From Flavobacterium chungbukense (GTDB lineage: Bacteria > Bacteroidota > Bacteroidia > Flavobacteriales > Flavobacteriaceae): 64,000 bases of DNA. The notes beneath the pieces were generated by a model. The model worked only from the letters and a program-made list of their open reading frames with translations. It was not told the DNA's origin and made no database searches. Both the position numbers and the translations under genes were made by a program. Positions 44,498 through 55,194 of this stretch are shown here, in pieces. Each line of letters starts with the position of its first letter. Position 1 is the stretch's first letter. Location: assembly GCF_020805785.1 (NCBI RefSeq), contig NZ_JAJGZV010000005.1, positions 204,495-268,494 of the forward strand. The letters run 5' to 3'.

Positions 44498-46789
44498 ATG
44501 AACAAAGAGAGTAAAAAAAGAGAAGCGTTACTGTATCATTCAGAGCCGACTCCAGGAAAAATTCAGGTAGTTCCAACAAAAAAATATGCAACCCAGAGAG
44601 ACTTATCATTGGCTTATTCGCCAGGAGTTGCAGAACCGTGTTTAGCAATCGCAGAAAACATTGACGACGTTTATAAATATACAGCAAAAGGAAATTTAGT
44701 AGCCGTAATTTCAAACGGTACAGCGGTTTTAGGACTTGGAAATATAGGTCCTGAAGCAGGAAAACCTGTAATGGAAGGAAAAGGTTTATTGTTTAAAATT
44801 TTCTCGGATATCGATGTTTTTGATATCGAAATAGGTACCGAAAATGTTGAAGAATTTATTCAGACTGTAAAAAATATTGCTCCAACTTTTGGAGGTATTA
44901 ATCTAGAAGATATTAAAGCTCCAGAATCTTTCGAAATAGAAAGAAGATTGATCGAAGAATTGGATATTCCAGTAATGCACGACGATCAGCACGGAACTGC
45001 AATTATCTCTTCTGCAGCTTTAATTAATGCTCTTGAATTGGCAGGGAAAAAAGCAGAGGATGTAAAAGTAGTTGTTTCTGGCGCAGGATCTGCAGCAATT
45101 GCTTGTACAGATTTATATGTTTTATTGGGTGTAAAAGTAGAAAACATTTTAATGTACAATAGTAAAGGACTTTTAACAAAAGACAATCCTTCACTTTCAG
45201 ATTTACAATTAAAGTATGCTATTGACGGACCTAAAATTGCTTTGGCAGATGCTGTAAAAGATGCTGATGTTTTCATCGGATTATCTTCAGGAGATATTCT
45301 TTCGCCAGAAATGTTACTGTCTATGGCAAAAAATCCTATCGTTTTTGCGATGGCAAATCCAAATCCGGAAATCGATTATAATTTAGCCGTAGAAACGCGT
45401 AAAGACGTTATTATGGCGACAGGACGTTCGGATTTTCCTAATCAGGTAAATAACGTTTTAGGTTTTCCTTATATTTTTAGAGGAGCATTAGACGTAAGAG
45501 CGACTAAAATTAACGAAGAAATGAAAATGGCAGCTGTAAAAGCTTTAGCCATTTTAGCAAAAGAACCAGTTCCAGAACAAGTTAACGTAGCATATGGTGC
45601 AACAAAACTTGGATTTGGACAAGAATACATCATTCCTAAACCATTTGATCCTAGATTAATTACTGTTGTAGCGCCTGCTGTTGCAAAAGCGGCAATGGAA
45701 TCTGGAGTAGCAAAAAATCCTATTACAGACTGGGCAGCTTATGAAGACAATCTTCGTGAGCGTATGGGGAATGACAATAAAATGGTACGTTTGATTACAA
45801 ACCGTGCTAAATTAGATCCTAAAAGAATTGTTTTTGCTGAAGCAGATCAATTAAACGTTCTAAAAGCAGCTCAGATTGTTTATGAAGACGGAATTGGTTT
45901 TCCAATTTTATTAGGAAATAAAGAACAGATTTTAGAACTAAAAGAAGAGTTAGGTTTTGATGCTGATCTTGAAATTATTGATCCTAAAACAGATGAAGAG
46001 GCAGAAAGACGTAATAGATTTGCAAAATCATTCTGGGAAACAAGAGGACGCAGAGGTGTTTCAAAATTAGACGCTGAGAAATTCATGCGCGAAAGAAATT
46101 ATTTTGCAGCAATGATGGTTAATGAAGGAGAAGCAGATGCATTAGTAACTGGGCATTCAAGAAGTTATCCTTCGGTTGTAAAACCAATGATGCAGCTAAT
46201 TCCTAAAGCCCAAAATGCTTCTCTTATTGCAACTGCAAACATGATGCTTACATCTCGCGGACCAATGTTTTTATCTGATACAGCAATAAATATCAATCCG
46301 TCTGCACAAGATTTAGTTAATATTGCTGTTATGACTTCTAAAACAGCAAAAATGTTTGGAATTGAACCAGTTATAGCAATGGTTTCTTTCTCTAACTTCG
46401 GATCTTCAACAAGCGAAAGTGCTTCAAAAGTAAGAGAAGCGGTAGCTTATCTTCATAAGAATCATCCTGAGATGGTTGTTGATGGTGAAATTCAGGCAGA
46501 TTTTGCTTTAAATCAAGAAATGCTTGAAGAGAAATTTCCTTTTTCTAAATTGGCAGGTAAAAAAGTAAATACATTGATTTTTCCTAATTTAGAGTCAGCT
46601 AATATCACTTACAAATTATTGAAAGAACTATACAAAGTAAATTCAATTGGACCAATTATGATGGGAATGGGCAAGCCAGTTCACATTTTTCAATTAGGGG
46701 CAAGTGTTGAAGAGATGGTAAACATGGCTGCAATTGCAGTTATTGATGCACAGGAAAAAGAAAGCAAAAAAAATAAGATAGCACAATAA
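44498..46789 (+). CDS. maeB: NADP-dependent malic enzyme fused to phosphotransacetylase-like domain
   Basis: The enzyme converts malate to pyruvate and CO2 with NADP reduction. The 763 residues contain the malic enzyme domain (about 1-425, with LAYSPGVAEPCL, HDDQHGTAI and the Rossmann motif VVSGAGSAAIAC). A phosphotransacetylase-type domain (about 430-755, with LVTGHSRSYPS and MVSFSNFGSS) follows. This fusion is the standard MaeB architecture, in which the PTA-like part is regulatory and binds acetyl-CoA. The protein is complete, and its own promoter separates it from the CBS gene. Confidence 0.95.
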   Translation: MNKESKKREALLYHSEPTPGKIQVVPTKKYATQRDLSLAYSPGVAEPCLAIAENIDDVYKYTAKGNLVAVISNGTAVLGLGNIGPEAGKPVMEGKGLLFKIFSDIDVFDIEIGTENVEEFIQTVKNIAPTFGGINLEDIKAPESFEIERRLIEELDIPVMHDDQHGTAIISSAALINALELAGKKAEDVKVVVSGAGSAAIACTDLYVLLGVKVENILMYNSKGLLTKDNPSLSDLQLKYAIDGPKIALADAVKDADVFIGLSSGDILSPEMLLSMAKNPIVFAMANPNPEIDYNLAVETRKDVIMATGRSDFPNQVNNVLGFPYIFRGALDVRATKINEEMKMAAVKALAILAKEPVPEQVNVAYGATKLGFGQEYIIPKPFDPRLITVVAPAVAKAAMESGVAKNPITDWAAYEDNLRERMGNDNKMVRLITNRAKLDPKRIVFAEADQLNVLKAAQIVYEDGIGFPILLGNKEQILELKEELGFDADLEIIDPKTDEEAERRNRFAKSFWETRGRRGVSKLDAEKFMRERNYFAAMMVNEGEADALVTGHSRSYPSVVKPMMQLIPKAQNASLIATANMMLTSRGPMFLSDTAININPSAQDLVNIAVMTSKTAKMFGIEPVIAMVSFSNFGSSTSESASKVREAVAYLHKNHPEMVVDGEIQADFALNQEMLEEKFPFSKLAGKKVNTLIFPNLESANITYKLLKELYKVNSIGPIMMGMGKPVHIFQLGASVEEMVNMAAIAVIDAQEKESKKNKIAQ

Positions 46790-46840
46790 ACGTGCTAACA
46801 AGGATTGAGCAAATTTGTCGTAGTTTTATGGCATTTTTGT

Positions 46841-46848
46841 TATATTTG
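46841..46848 (+). promoter_or_regulatory. -7 promoter element of ruvA-sprA
   Basis: TATATTTG matches TAnnTTTG, 19 bp before the ruvA ATG at 46868. Confidence 0.5.
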
Positions 46849-46867
46849 ATACTAAGAAATTACATTT

Positions 46868-47449
46868 ATGATAGCACATTTGCAAGGCAAATTAGTAGAA
46901 AAGAATCCTACAGAGGTTGTGATTGATTGTGGAGGTGTTGGTTATCAGGTAAATATATCCCTGCATACCTTCTCCTTAATTCCCAATTCTGAAAATATAA
47001 AATTGTATACGCATCTTCAAATTAAAGAAGATGCGCATACTTTATATGGTTTTGCTGAAAAATCAGAAAGAGAAATTTTTAGAATGCTGCTTTCCGTTTC
47101 AGGAATTGGAGCAGGAATTGCCAGAACGATGCTTTCGTCGATTGAGCCAAAACAAATTATTAATGCCATTGCGTCGGGAGATGTTGGTATAATACAATCT
47201 ATCAAAGGGATAGGGAACAAAACTGCACAAAGAGTTATACTTGATTTAAAAGATAAAGTGTTAAAGTTGTACGATTTGGACGAAGTTTCGGTAGTTCAAA
47301 ACAATAGAAATAAAGATGAAGCGTTATCTGCTTTGGAAGTTTTAGGTTTTGTTCGAAAAGCTTCTGAAAAAGTAGTAGAGAAAATCGTAAAAGAAGACCC
47401 AGAAGCTACTGTAGAAACAATCATTAAAAAGGCCTTAAAAAGCTTATAA
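46868..47449 (+). CDS. ruvA: Holliday junction branch migration complex subunit RuvA
   Basis: RuvA binds Holliday junctions and loads RuvB. The 193 residues comprise an OB fold (about 1-63, MIAHLQGKLVEKNPTEVVID, CGGVGYQVNIS), tandem helix-hairpin-helix motifs (about 71-140, VSGIGAGIARTML, IKGIGNKTAQRVI) and the C-terminal RuvB-binding helices. It is only 25 bp before sprA and shares its transcript. This links a recombination gene with a secretion gene, an arrangement I recall as conserved in flavobacteria. Confidence 0.96.
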   Translation: MIAHLQGKLVEKNPTEVVIDCGGVGYQVNISLHTFSLIPNSENIKLYTHLQIKEDAHTLYGFAEKSEREIFRMLLSVSGIGAGIARTMLSSIEPKQIINAIASGDVGIIQSIKGIGNKTAQRVILDLKDKVLKLYDLDEVSVVQNNRNKDEALSALEVLGFVRKASEKVVEKIVKEDPEATVETIIKKALKSL

Positions 47450-47474
47450 ATTCATTTTTTTATAAAAGAATTCT

Positions 47475-50400
47475 ATGCGTAAAATTTGTATTTTGTTGCT
47501 GGTTTTGCTCTGCGGTACAGTTTTGCGTGCGCAGGTAAACCCGCCAACTCAAGATACAACTAAAACTCAGTTTTCAGTTGGTAAAATTGAGCTTGAAGAT
47601 CCTCCAAGTGTAATGTCGGCTTATCGATATGATCCTATTACAGATCGTTATATATATACCAATTCGGTTGATGGTTTTTCTATCAACTATCCTTTAATTT
47701 TAACTCCAAAAGAATATGAAGATTTAGTTCTAAAAGAATCCAGAAGGAATTATTTTAGAAAAAAATCGGATGCCATCGATGGTAAAAAAGCAGGCGCAGA
47801 AGCTGCTAAAAAAGATTTACTTCCAAGATATTACATAAATTCAAGTTTGTTTGAAAGCATTTTTGGAAGCAATACTATAGATGTAAAGCCCACAGGATCA
47901 GTAGAAATGGACTTAGGGTTACGATATACTAAACAAGATAATCCTTCTTTCTCTCCCAGAAATAGATCTAGTCTGACGTTTGATTTCGATCAAAGAATCA
48001 GTATGAGTTTAATGGGGAAAATTGGAACTCGTCTTGAGGTAAATGCTAATTACGACACACAATCTACCTTTGCTTTTCAGAATTTATTTAAGTTAGCCTA
48101 CACACCTTCAGAAGATGATATTGTTCAGAAAGTGGAAGTTGGTAATGTTAGTATGCCTTTAAATAGTACTTTGATTCGAGGTGCGCAAAGCTTATTTGGT
48201 GTTAAAACGCAATTGCAATTTGGTAAAACAACCATCACAGGAGTTTTCTCAGAACAGAAATCACAAACCAAAAGTATAGTCGCAGAAAGTGGAGGAACGG
48301 TTCAGAACTTCGATTTGTTTGCATTAGACTATGATAATGACCGACATTTTTTCTTGTCTCAATACTTTAGAAACAAGTACGATTCATCTCTAAGAAATTA
48401 TCCGTTAATTGACAGCCGAGTTCAAATAACGAGAATTGAAGTTTGGGTAACCAACAAGCAAAATAGAGTAACTACAAGCAATAACAATTTAAGAAATATT
48501 ATTGCGCTTCAGGATTTGGGAGAAGGTGAAGTTTCTGGTGTTCCTGATAACGAAGTAGTGGTAATTACTAATCCTACTGGTTTTTTTAATAATCCTATAG
48601 ATTCTCCTACCGACAATACAAATAATAAATATGATCCTGCGACGATAGGAAAAGCTGGAGGCTATTTGAATAATAATATTAGAGAAATTGTTACTGCAAA
48701 ATCTGGATTTAATAACGCAAACGTAGCAGAAGGTACCGATTATTCGATCTTAGAGAATGCTAGAAAATTAACCACGCAAGAGTATACTTTTAACTCGCAG
48801 TTAGGTTATATTTCTTTGCAGCAGCGTTTGGCAAATGACGAAATTTTAGCAGTTGCTTTTGAATACACAGTTGGAGGTAAAGTGTATCAAGTTGGAGAAT
48901 TTGGAAGTGATGGTGTAGATGCAACGGTAGTTACAGGAAGTAATACCAATGGAAATCAAGCTATTGTTACGCAAAGTTTAGTTTTAAAAATGCTGAAAAG
49001 CAGTTTGACAAACGTTAATAATCCAGTTTGGAATTTGATGATGAAAAACGTGTATCAAATTCCACAGGCTTATCAGATCAAACAAGAAGATTTTAGACTT
49101 AATATTCTTTACACAGATCCGTCTCCAATAAATTATATTACGCCAGCAACAGGAAGTACTTTTCCGCCAAATCCTGCACCGAATGATGTGGTAGAAAACA
49201 CACCTTTATTAAATGTGTTTAATTTGGATCGTTTAAATTATAATAATGATCCGCAGACCGGAGGTGATGGTTTCTTCGATTATGTTCCTGGAGTAACGGT
49301 AGATGTTCAAAATGCCCGAATTATATTTACTACAAAAGAACCTTTTGGTGAGCTTTTGTTTAGAAAATTAAATACAGGATCTGGAGAAAATTATAGCGAT
49401 CCAGCAACATATAATGCGAATCAGCGTAAATATGTATTTAGAAATATGTATAGAAGTACGCAAGCTGGCGCTTTACAGGATAGTGATAAAAACAAATTTT
49501 TATTAAGAGGAAAATACAAATCTTCGGGTAGCAGTGGTATTCCAATTGGAGCATTTAATGTTCCTCAAGGATCAGTTGTTGTTACTGCGGCAGGAAGAGT
49601 TCTGGTTGAAGGGATTGATTATAGTGTCGATTATCAATTAGGAAGAGTACAGATTTTGGATCCTTCACTTCAAGCTTCCAATACGCCAATTGAAGTTTCT
49701 CTCGAGAATAATTCAATCTTCGGACAGCAGACCAGAAGATTTATGGGATTAAATGTTGAACATAAAATTTCAGATAAATTTGTTGTTGGAGGAACTTTCT
49801 TAAAGATGACAGAAAGACCTTTTACACAAAAATCTAGTTATGGACAGGAATCTGTAAATAATACTATTTTCGGATTCAACGGAAATTATTCAACAGAAGT
49901 TCCATTTTTGACAAGGTTAGCAAATAAACTTCCAAACATTGATACCGATGTTCCTTCTAATCTTTCTATTCGTGGAGAAGTTGCCTTTTTAAAACCAGAC
50001 GCGCCAAAAGCTAGTGATTTTGAAGGAGAAGCAACTATTTATATAGATGATTTTGAAGGTTCTCAGACAACAATCGATATGCGATCAGCTTACGCTTGGA
50101 GTTTGGCTTCGACCCCATTTATTAATTCTGCAACAGATAATACTTTTAATGCGGGTTCTAATACATTAGAATACGGGTATAAACGTGCAAAATTGGCTTG
50201 GTATACAATTGATCCAATTTTTTACACATCGAAACCTTCAGGGATTTCAAATGATGATTTGTCTTTCAATACCACAAGAAGAATCTACAGCAGAGAACTT
50301 TATCCTAATACAGATATTGCTCAAGGGCAGATTCAGGTTATAAATACACTTGATTTATCCTATTATCCATCAGATAGAGGTCCTTATAACAATAATCCAG

Positions 50401-53400
50401 ATTTTGCATCAATAAATCCGTCTACAAATTTTGGAGGTATTATGCGTGCTTTGAATTCAACCAATTTTGAACAAGGAAATGTTGAGTACATTCAGTTTTG
50501 GGTGCTCGATCCGTATGTTGGAAATGGAGAAGCTCCGGCAAGTAATACTGGGAAGATTTATTTTAACTTAGGAGAAATTTCAGAAGATATTTTAAAAGAC
50601 GAAAGAAAACAATACGAAAACGGATTAGGGCCGGGTCAAATTATGGTAAACCCGCAGCCGCAATGGGGAGATGTGCCAGCATCTCAGTCCTTAATCTATG
50701 CATTTGATACCAATGCAGAAAACCGTAAAAATCAGGATGTCGGTTTAGATGGTCTTCCAAGTTCTAGAGAGGGAACGGTTTATACGAATTATGCAAGCGA
50801 AAATGACCCAGCAGCAGATGATTATATCTATTATTTAAATACGGATGGAGGTGTCTTAAATCGTTATAAAAATTATAATGGTACAGAAAATAACTCTGCA
50901 GTAAGTGTTGATGATCCTAATCGTGGTTCTACAACACTTCCTGACGTAGAAGATATTAACCGTGATAATACCATGAGCACCATCAATGCTTATTATGAAT
51001 ATAGTATTGATTTAAGACCAGGAATGCAGATTGGTGAAAATTACATTACAGATATTCGTGAACCAGAAGATATTGGAAATGTAGAATTGCCAAACGGATC
51101 GACTACACGTGCAAGATGGATTCAGTTTAAAATTCCAGTTTCTCAGCCTAAAAACACTATTGGAAATATTACCGATTTTAGATCAATTCGTTTTATGAGA
51201 ATGTTCATGACCGGATTTAGCGATCAAATGACGGTTCGTTTTGGAGCTTTAGATTTGGTAAGAGGCGAGTGGAGAAGATATACAGGCACATTAGATGCAA
51301 ATGATACAACTCCCGATGATGATGGAACTGAATTTGATGTTGCGGCAGTTAATATTCAAGAGAATGGAACAAAATGTCCTGTGAACTATGTTATTCCGCC
51401 AGGAGTTCAAAGAGAACAGCTTTACAATAACAATACAATTATTAATCAAAATGAGCAATCTCTAGCAGTAAGAATTGCAGGTACGGGATTGGAATATCGT
51501 GACTCAAGAGCGGTTTTCAAAAATGTAAGTGTTGATATGCGCCAGTATAAGAAATTGAAAATGTTTCTTCACGCAGAATCGCTTCTAAATGAAACCCAGC
51601 TTGAAAATGACGAAATGGTCGGATTTATTCGTTTTGGTAATGATTTTACACAAAACTTCTACCAAGTCGAAATTCCATTAAAAGTTACAAGAGCGGGTGG
51701 TTCTTGTACAATAAGTCCGGACCAAGTTTGGTTAGAAGAAAATAATATTGATCTTGCTTTGTCTTTATTAACGGCAATGAAGATTAAGGCAATGAGTATA
51801 GATCCTACTTCTACTAAAAGAGATATTAACGGTATTTATTATCCTGATGATGACCCCGATGCAAGTGCTGGTGATGGTGACACTAAATTAAGATTAGGTA
51901 TAAAAGGAAATCCTAATTTTGGATTGGTTCGAAATTTAATGGTCGGAGTAAAAAGTACAGCTGAACATAAAAACATTAAAGGAGAAGTTTGGTTTAATGA
52001 GCTTCGTATGTCCGATTTGGAAAACAAAGGCGGTATGGCAGCATTATTGAATATTGATACCAATATGGCCGATTTTGCGACTTTGTCTGCTTCTGGAAAA
52101 AAGAGCACAATAGGTTTTGGTTCTCTAGAACAAGGTGCAAATGAAAGAGATAGAGAAGATATTCAGCAATATAACATCGTAACCAATATGAATTTAGGAA
52201 AATTACTTCCTAAGAAATGGGGGGTTAATCTTCCATTTAATTATGCTATTGGAGAAGAGGTTATTACGCCAGAATATGATCCGTTTAATCAAGATATTAA
52301 ACTTAGCCAATTAATAGCTGAAACTACAGATCCTGCAGAAAAAGATAATATCAGAACTCGTGCAGTAGATTATACGAAACGTAAGAGCATCAACTTTATC
52401 GGAGTGCGAAAAGATAGAGCGCTGGAACAAAAACCTCATGTTTATGATGTGGAGAATTTAACATTCTCACAATCTTACAATCAGGTAGAGCGACATGATT
52501 ATGAAGTGGAGAACTATAACGACGAACAATCGAACACTGCGGTTAATTATTCTTACACATTCCAGCCCAAAGAAGTAGTTCCGTTTAAAAATACCCAATT
52601 CATGAAAAAAAGTGATTATTGGAAAATGTTAAGTGATTTTAATTTTAATTATTTACCATCCAATATTTCTTTTAACAGTAATATTATTAGACAAAGTAAT
52701 CGTCAGCAATATAGACAAGTCGAGTCTGTAGAAGGAATTGGCTTAGACCCACTATATAGAAGAAATTTTGCATTTAACTATCAATATGGTTTTGGGTTCA
52801 ACTTAACAAAATCATTAAAATTGAATTATACTGCGGCTTCTAATAATATTGTAAGGAACTTTTTGAATGATGATAACACGCCAAAAGAAGACTTTAATAT
52901 ATGGGATGATTATTTTGATATTGGAACACCGAATCAGCATTTACAGCAGTTAATTGTAAATTATGAAATACCAATTAATAAAATTCCAATTTTTAGTTTT
53001 ATAAAAGCAAACTATTCCTATACCGCAGATTACAATTGGCAACGATCTTCTACTGCCTTCTCTGAATATGTAGAGGATGATACTACATATAATTTAGGGA
53101 ATACAATTCAAAATGCCAATTCAAATACTTTTGCGGCAACATTGAATATGAATTTGCTTTATAAATATTTAGGCCTAACTCCGGGGGCAAAACCTGCAAA
53201 AGCAAAACCTGCAGCACCGCCAAAACCAGGAGAGAAAATTGTGAATACTGCTAAACCAACTGTAAGCAATAGTCCGTTTTATGATGGTATGATTGGAGTT
53301 CTGACTAGTATTAAAAATGTTCAAATTAATTATACTAAAAATAGCGGTACAGTTTTACCAGGCTACATACCAGGAGTTGGTTTCTTCGGGACATCAAAAC

Positions 53401-54728
53401 CATCGTTAGGATTCGTTTTTGGTAGTCAGGACGATGTTCGTTATGAGGCAGCAAAAAATGGTTGGTTGACCGATTATCAAAATTTTAATCAAAATTTCTC
53501 GCAAGTAAGTACTAAAATTTTAAAAGTAACAGCCAATCTAGACGTGTTGCCTGATTTGAAAGTAGATTTATCAATGGATCGATCCTATTCTGAAAATTCT
53601 TCAGAACAATATTCTGTTGTTAGAGATACCTTGGGTAAATTGAATTATCAGCCGTTGTCGCCTTATACCTATGGAATGTTTTCTATTTCAACGGTATTAA
53701 TAAAAACAGCATTTTCAACTAGTAACGAAACACAATCGGCAGCTTTCGATGATTTTAGAAACAACCGTTTAATAATTGCAAATCGTTTGGCTGAAGAACA
53801 TTATGGGGCAGGAATGCCAATTCCGAGATACGATGCCTCGGCTCTTCCTCCTGAAGACACTTCTGTGCCGGTAGATAATATTGCAAATCCTAATAATACG
53901 GAAAGAAAACTGATTCAGTCCAATGACGGATATCCGATTGGTTTTAGCAAAAGTAATCAGGCTGTATTGCTTCCATCGTTTTTAGCAGCATATACAGGAG
54001 GTGATGCTTCCAATGCTTCAACGGGTATTTTTAGAAGTTTTCCTATTCCAAACTGGTCCATAAAATATAATGGATTAATGCGTTATAAATACTTTAAAGA
54101 TCATTTTAGACGTTTTTCATTACAGCATAATTATAGAGCTTCTTATACTGTTAGCCAGTTTAGGTCAAATTTTGATTATCTTGAAAATCCAAATGGACAA
54201 GACGTAAATTCAAATTTCTACAATAAAACAGTGATGTCGAACGTCAATTTAGTAGAGCAATTTAGTCCGCTTATTAGAGTTGATTTTGAGTTAAAAAGTT
54301 CACTTCGTTTATTGACTGAAATCAAGAAAGATAGAGCTTTGTCTATGAGTTTTGATAATAATTTATTGACAGAAGTGAAAGGAATAGAGTATGTAGTCGG
54401 GTTAGGATATCGTTTTAAAGATGTCATTATATCTTCGCGACTTGCAGACAATCCAACAGGAATCATTAAAAGTGATATTAATATAAAAGCAGATTTTTCA
54501 TTTAGAAATAATGAAACATTAGTTCGTTATTTAGATTACGATAATAATCAGCTTGCTGCAGGACAGAACATTTGGACATTAAAGTTAACTGCTGATTATG
54601 CTTTCAGTAAAAACTTAACAGCAATATTTTATTATGATCATTCGTTTTCGAAAGCAGTTATTTCAACTTCATTTCCTTTAACGAATATTAGATCAGGTTT
54701 CACACTTCGTTATAATTTTGGAAATTAA
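47475..54728 (+). CDS. sprA: Type IX secretion outer-membrane translocon protein SprA
   Basis: SprA is the giant outer-membrane beta-barrel that forms the protein channel of the type IX secretion system and is required for gliding. The 2417 residues start with a signal peptide (about 1-20, ending VLRAQ). They continue with long stretches of beta-strand-rich, Asn/Asp-rich sequence typical of SprA, and end in an aromatic outer-membrane signature, SGFTLRYNFGN. Length agrees with known SprA proteins of about 2400 residues. It is co-transcribed behind ruvA and followed by gcvH with its own promoter. It would be the export route for the adhesin at 31982. Confidence 0.95.
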   Translation: MRKICILLLVLLCGTVLRAQVNPPTQDTTKTQFSVGKIELEDPPSVMSAYRYDPITDRYIYTNSVDGFSINYPLILTPKEYEDLVLKESRRNYFRKKSDAIDGKKAGAEAAKKDLLPRYYINSSLFESIFGSNTIDVKPTGSVEMDLGLRYTKQDNPSFSPRNRSSLTFDFDQRISMSLMGKIGTRLEVNANYDTQSTFAFQNLFKLAYTPSEDDIVQKVEVGNVSMPLNSTLIRGAQSLFGVKTQLQFGKTTITGVFSEQKSQTKSIVAESGGTVQNFDLFALDYDNDRHFFLSQYFRNKYDSSLRNYPLIDSRVQITRIEVWVTNKQNRVTTSNNNLRNIIALQDLGEGEVSGVPDNEVVVITNPTGFFNNPIDSPTDNTNNKYDPATIGKAGGYLNNNIREIVTAKSGFNNANVAEGTDYSILENARKLTTQEYTFNSQLGYISLQQRLANDEILAVAFEYTVGGKVYQVGEFGSDGVDATVVTGSNTNGNQAIVTQSLVLKMLKSSLTNVNNPVWNLMMKNVYQIPQAYQIKQEDFRLNILYTDPSPINYITPATGSTFPPNPAPNDVVENTPLLNVFNLDRLNYNNDPQTGGDGFFDYVPGVTVDVQNARIIFTTKEPFGELLFRKLNTGSGENYSDPATYNANQRKYVFRNMYRSTQAGALQDSDKNKFLLRGKYKSSGSSGIPIGAFNVPQGSVVVTAAGRVLVEGIDYSVDYQLGRVQILDPSLQASNTPIEVSLENNSIFGQQTRRFMGLNVEHKISDKFVVGGTFLKMTERPFTQKSSYGQESVNNTIFGFNGNYSTEVPFLTRLANKLPNIDTDVPSNLSIRGEVAFLKPDAPKASDFEGEATIYIDDFEGSQTTIDMRSAYAWSLASTPFINSATDNTFNAGSNTLEYGYKRAKLAWYTIDPIFYTSKPSGISNDDLSFNTTRRIYSRELYPNTDIAQGQIQVINTLDLSYYPSDRGPYNNNPDFASINPSTNFGGIMRALNSTNFEQGNVEYIQFWVLDPYVGNGEAPASNTGKIYFNLGEISEDILKDERKQYENGLGPGQIMVNPQPQWGDVPASQSLIYAFDTNAENRKNQDVGLDGLPSSREGTVYTNYASENDPAADDYIYYLNTDGGVLNRYKNYNGTENNSAVSVDDPNRGSTTLPDVEDINRDNTMSTINAYYEYSIDLRPGMQIGENYITDIREPEDIGNVELPNGSTTRARWIQFKIPVSQPKNTIGNITDFRSIRFMRMFMTGFSDQMTVRFGALDLVRGEWRRYTGTLDANDTTPDDDGTEFDVAAVNIQENGTKCPVNYVIPPGVQREQLYNNNTIINQNEQSLAVRIAGTGLEYRDSRAVFKNVSVDMRQYKKLKMFLHAESLLNETQLENDEMVGFIRFGNDFTQNFYQVEIPLKVTRAGGSCTISPDQVWLEENNIDLALSLLTAMKIKAMSIDPTSTKRDINGIYYPDDDPDASAGDGDTKLRLGIKGNPNFGLVRNLMVGVKSTAEHKNIKGEVWFNELRMSDLENKGGMAALLNIDTNMADFATLSASGKKSTIGFGSLEQGANERDREDIQQYNIVTNMNLGKLLPKKWGVNLPFNYAIGEEVITPEYDPFNQDIKLSQLIAETTDPAEKDNIRTRAVDYTKRKSINFIGVRKDRALEQKPHVYDVENLTFSQSYNQVERHDYEVENYNDEQSNTAVNYSYTFQPKEVVPFKNTQFMKKSDYWKMLSDFNFNYLPSNISFNSNIIRQSNRQQYRQVESVEGIGLDPLYRRNFAFNYQYGFGFNLTKSLKLNYTAASNNIVRNFLNDDNTPKEDFNIWDDYFDIGTPNQHLQQLIVNYEIPINKIPIFSFIKANYSYTADYNWQRSSTAFSEYVEDDTTYNLGNTIQNANSNTFAATLNMNLLYKYLGLTPGAKPAKAKPAAPPKPGEKIVNTAKPTVSNSPFYDGMIGVLTSIKNVQINYTKNSGTVLPGYIPGVGFFGTSKPSLGFVFGSQDDVRYEAAKNGWLTDYQNFNQNFSQVSTKILKVTANLDVLPDLKVDLSMDRSYSENSSEQYSVVRDTLGKLNYQPLSPYTYGMFSISTVLIKTAFSTSNETQSAAFDDFRNNRLIIANRLAEEHYGAGMPIPRYDASALPPEDTSVPVDNIANPNNTERKLIQSNDGYPIGFSKSNQAVLLPSFLAAYTGGDASNASTGIFRSFPIPNWSIKYNGLMRYKYFKDHFRRFSLQHNYRASYTVSQFRSNFDYLENPNGQDVNSNFYNKTVMSNVNLVEQFSPLIRVDFELKSSLRLLTEIKKDRALSMSFDNNLLTEVKGIEYVVGLGYRFKDVIISSRLADNPTGIIKSDINIKADFSFRNNETLVRYLDYDNNQLAAGQNIWTLKLTADYAFSKNLTAIFYYDHSFSKAVISTSFPLTNIRSGFTLRYNFGN

Positions 54729-54765
54729 TTTTTAGTTTCTAAACTAGATTTCATTAGAAGATTAT

Positions 54766-54773
54766 TACATTTG
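54766..54773 (+). promoter_or_regulatory. -7 promoter element of gcvH
   Basis: TACATTTG matches TAnnTTTG, 40 bp before the ATG at 54814. Confidence 0.5.
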
Positions 54774-54813
54774 TGGCTTAAATTTTAAATTATCAATTTT
54801 CAAACATACTATT

Positions 54814-55194
54814 ATGAGCATACCAGCAAATTTAAAGTACACAAAAGATCACGAATGGGTTAGCATCGAAGGAGATGTTGCGACTGTAGGAATTACTCAT
54901 TTTGCACAAAAAGAGTTAGGGGATATCGTGTATGTTGAGGTAGAAACTTTAGATCAGACACTTTCAAAAGATGAGGTTTTTGGAACGGTTGAGGCTGTAA
55001 AAACAGTTTCAGATTTATTTTTACCATTAACAGGTGAAATCATTGCTTTTAATGAAGATTTAGAAAGTGCTCCAGAAACTGTAAATTCTGATCCTTACGG
55101 AGCAGGGTGGATGATTAAAATTAAAATTGCGGATGCATCAGAAATTGATTCTTTATTATCTGATGAAGCTTATAAAACTTTGATCGGTGCCTAA
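54814..55194 (+). CDS. gcvH: Glycine cleavage system H protein
   Basis: The H protein shuttles the methylamine group on its lipoyl arm between the P, T and L proteins of glycine cleavage. The 126 residues show the complete fold with GDIVYVEVE, the lipoylation site FGTVEAVKTVSDL (lysine near 65) and PYGAGWMIKIKI. The other gcv genes are not in the window. Its end overlaps the GTG start of the VanZ-like gene by 8 bp, so the two are probably translationally coupled. Confidence 0.96.
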   Translation: MSIPANLKYTKDHEWVSIEGDVATVGITHFAQKELGDIVYVEVETLDQTLSKDEVFGTVEAVKTVSDLFLPLTGEIIAFNEDLESAPETVNSDPYGAGWMIKIKIADASEIDSLLSDEAYKTLIGA

